From contig JAHPZE010000004.1 in the NCBI GenBank assembly GCA_019058365.1, positions 1 to 64,000 of the forward strand: a stretch of DNA of 64,000 nt, written 5' to 3'. Within the stretch, counting starts at the first letter, position 1, and each line of letters starts with the position of its first letter. Positions 62,081 to 64,000 of the stretch are shown piece after piece. Both the position numbers and the translations under genes were made by a program. Below the pieces are notes generated by a model, which made no database searches, had not been told where the DNA came from, and worked only from the letters and a program-made list of their open reading frames with translations. The stretch is from Promethearchaeota archaeon. Lineage in GTDB: Archaea > Asgardarchaeota > Lokiarchaeia > Sigyniarchaeales > SOKP01.

Positions 62081-64000
62081 CTAAACAAATAATCGATCTT
62101 CTTTGGATTCTTCTATACTTCTACTTTTTAATTTTTCACCGAATTTTTCATACCATGCTAATGTTTCTTTAGTTAATGTAGGATTAGTAAATTCTCTTGC
62201 TTCTTTAAAATGTTCTAATGAAACTTTTCTTGCTCTAATATTCTCTCTTAAGGCAATCATAGCAGCTTCGCGACACCATGTTTCAATATCTGCTCCAGAA
62301 AAGCCATTAATTAAACTATTCAAATCTTCTACTTTTACATTGCTAGTTAAAGGCATATCTTTAGTAAATATTTTTAAAATTTCCAATCTTCCCTTTTCAT
62401 CCGGAACAGGAACGAGCAATATTCTATCAATTCTTCCGGGGCGAATTAATGCTGGATCTAAAATATCAGGACGATTAGTAGCGGCAATTACAACTATATC
62501 TTTCATTACTTCCAAACCATCTAACTCTGTTAAAAATTGAGATAATACTTTTTCTGTTACACCAGAATCTGATGTATGTCTTCCTCTACTTGGAGCTATC
62601 GAATCAAACTCATCAAAAAAGATAATACATGGAGATGCCATTTTTGCTATACGAAAAACTTCTCTTATTGCCTTCTCAGATTCACCGACCCATTTTGATA
62701 AGAGTTCTGGACCCTTTATTGATATGAAATTTGCTTTACTTTCGGTTGCTACTGCTCTTGCTAACAAAGTTTTACCACAACCTGGTGGGCCATAAAGCAG
62801 AATTCCTTTAGGAGGTGTAATTCCCATACGAGTGAATATATTAGGATGTGATAATGGCCAGTCTACAGCTTCAATTAATTTTTGCTTTAAACTCTCTAAT
62901 CCTCCAACTTGATCCCATGGAACGTTTGGGACTTCTACAAATACCTCTCTTATTCCAGATGGAAGAATTTCTTTTAATGCTTCTTCAAAATCTTCTTTGG
63001 TAACTTCTATTTGTTCTAATAATTCTGGATCAATTACTTCTGATTCCAAATCAATTTTAGGTAAATATCGACGTAATGCAGACATAGCAGCTTCTCGACA
63101 AACAGCAGAAATATCTGCTCCTACGAATCCATGCGTTATTTGTGAAAATTCCTTTAATGAAATCTTTTTATCAAGGGGCATATTTCTAGTATGTATTTGA
63201 AATACTTCTCTCCTGCCTTTCTCATTAGGTACTTTTATCTCAATTTCACGATCAAATCGTCCTGGGCGCCTTAATGCAGAATCTAAACTATTCGGTCTAT
63301 TAGTTGCTCCTATAACAATAACTTTACCTCTTCCATGCAGTCCATCCATCAAGGCAAGTAATTGTGCTACAACTCTACGTTCTACTTCTCCTGTAACAGT
63401 TTCTCGTTTTGGAGCAATAGCATCAATTTCATCTATAAAAATAATAGACGGGCTCTTTTCTTCTGCTTCAATAAAGAGTTTTCGCAATTTTTTTTCAGAT
63501 TCTCCATAAAATTTACTCATAATTTCTGGACCATTTATTGAAATGAAATGTGCTTCACTTTCATTAGCCACGGCTCTAGCTAATAAAGTCTTTCCACACC
63601 CAGGTGGACCTCTTAGAAGAACTCCCTTAGGAGGATCAATTCCTAAACGTTTAAACAACGATGGATGTCGTAATGGCAATTCTACCATTTCTCTAACTCT
63701 CTGAATCTCTTTATCTAAACCTCCAACATCTTCATACGTTATGTAGTGAAGCCCTCTTTCTGCCTCTTCAGTAATTTTATCACTAATATTAAGTATAGTA
63801 TCTTGTTTAATAATGCAAACTCCACTAGGTCGCACGCTTAAAACTTTAAATGTGATCTCTCTACTAATACCAATAGAGATAAATATATAATCATCTACTG
63901 TTATTGGGTAATTGTTTAATTTTCTTTTTACAAAGCTTTCAAATCTAGGATTATTTTTTATCGGGAAATTTGATGGAGCCAATACAACATTTTGAGCAAT
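62081..64000 (-). CDS. cdc48: Cdc48/p97/VAT-family AAA ATPase (5' end outside window)
   Basis: Unfoldase that extracts and unfolds proteins, feeding the proteasome. Two AAA modules are visible: D1 with [28 protein letters not shown] and [20 protein letters not shown]2 with [30 protein letters not shown] and [17 protein letters not shown]. The first readable part belongs to the N-terminal double-psi barrel ([13 protein letters not shown]). The frame is open to the window edge ([10 protein letters not shown]), so TTG 63982 is not the true start and roughly 90-100 residues lie outside. A proteasome partner gene, psmA, is 40 kb away. Confidence 0.95.
   Translation of the reverse strand: MAQNVVLAPSNFPIKNNPRFESFVKRKLNNYPITVDDYIFISIGISREITFKVLSVRPSGVCIIKQDTILNISDKITEEAERGLHYITYEDVGGLDKEIQRVREMVELPLRHPSLFKRLGIDPPKGVLLRGPPGCGKTLLARAVANESEAHFISINGPEIMSKFYGESEKKLRKLFIEAEEKSPSIIFIDEIDAIAPKRETVTGEVERRVVAQLLALMDGLHGRGKVIVIGATNRPNSLDSALRRPGRFDREIEIKVPNEKGRREVFQIHTRNMPLDKKISLKEFSQITHGFVGADISAVCREAAMSALRRYLPKIDLESEVIDPELLEQIEVTKEDFEEALKEILPSGIREVFVEVPNVPWDQVGGLESLKQKLIEAVDWPLSHPNIFTRMGITPPKGILLYGPPGCGKTLLARAVATESKANFISIKGPELLSKWVGESEKAIREVFRIAKMASPCIIFFDEFDSIAPSRGRHTSDSGVTEKVLSQFLTELDGLEVMKDIVVIAATNRPDILDPALIRPGRIDRILLVPVPDEKGRLEILKIFTKDMPLTSNVKVEDLNSLINGFSGADIETWCREAAMIALRENIRARKVSLEHFKEAREFTNPTLTKETLAWYEKFGEKLKSRSIEESKEDRLFV

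Noticed and set aside
1..64000. CRISPR arrays, insertion sequences, rRNA genes or integrase/attachment sites
   Set aside because: I saw no spaced direct repeats, transposase or integrase motifs, or rRNA segments. The remnants found are gene scars, not mobile elements.

Overview
The window is AT-rich archaeal chromosome, most likely from an Asgard archaeon of the Lokiarchaeia. The information-processing genes are archaeal: TFB, fibrillarin/Nop5, GatD/GatE, the exosome Rrp4/Rrp41/Rrp42, SBDS, prefoldin, KEOPS subunits, L2, L37Ae and Cdc48. They sit beside eukaryote-like families (ZPR1, a roadblock-like protein, a JAMM protein) and bacterial-looking metabolic and surface genes. Several predicted regulators belong to families I do not recognise outside this kind of genome. 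The organism call is inference; there is no rRNA here to test it.

Layout. 1-9.5 kb: S-adenosylmethionine synthetase, two HTH regulators, ribonuclease HII, the C/D-box RNP pair flpA-nop5, the pyrDK dihydroorotate dehydrogenase pair and Elp3. 9.7-12.6 kb: two tandem paralogues of an unknown family and a decayed glycyl-radical enzyme. 12.7-18 kb: gatE-gatD, rpl2, tfb. 18.4-20.6 kb: two tandem fusions of a ribbon-helix-helix-like domain, a histidine-kinase dimerisation helix pair and a receiver domain. 20.6-22 kb: four tRNA genes around a JAMM-domain gene. 22-30.2 kb: the archaeal exosome/proteasome superoperon (psmA, SBDS, rrp4, rrp41, rrp42, rpl37ae, pcc1, pfdB, DHH). 30.2-34.6 kb: ECF transporter core and a tRNA-modification group (cgi121, THUMP/Tan1-like, sua5). 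34.7-39.8 kb: accessory island with a repeat/HNH-like protein and a complete three-gene ABC-3C conflict system. 40.3-43.5 kb: porCDAB. 43.7-45.5 kb: zpr1 and a PPi-type phosphofructokinase. 45.6-50.1 kb: a bacterial-type DUF4353/DUF4956/VTC/lamin-tail cassette flanked by gene scars. 50.2-64 kb: transporters, acyl-CoA dehydrogenase, glycerol kinase, membrane proteins, a graveyard of broken genes, a HerA-like ATPase and Cdc48, which runs off the right edge.

The most striking finding is in ribonuclease HII. Its catalytic motif is interrupted by exactly 30 nt with two in-frame stops. The 30 nt and its flanks fold into a bulge-helix-bulge (BHB) structure with 3-nt bulges and a 4-bp central helix, and cutting at the canonical positions restores the family motif. 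The same architecture defines three tRNA introns nearby: one in tRNA-Ser(UGA) and two of 30 nt in tRNA-Val(UAC), including one in the T-loop. A protein-coding BHB intron in an Asgard gene is therefore the main candidate for a new observation.

A second theme is local duplication and decay. Short, recognisable remnants of acyl-CoA dehydrogenase, phosphofructokinase, Sua5 and a zinc-ribbon gene lie in intergenic space, all related to intact genes in this same window. Two of them flank the VTC/DUF4353 cassette in the order and orientation expected from a tandem duplication of the surrounding block.
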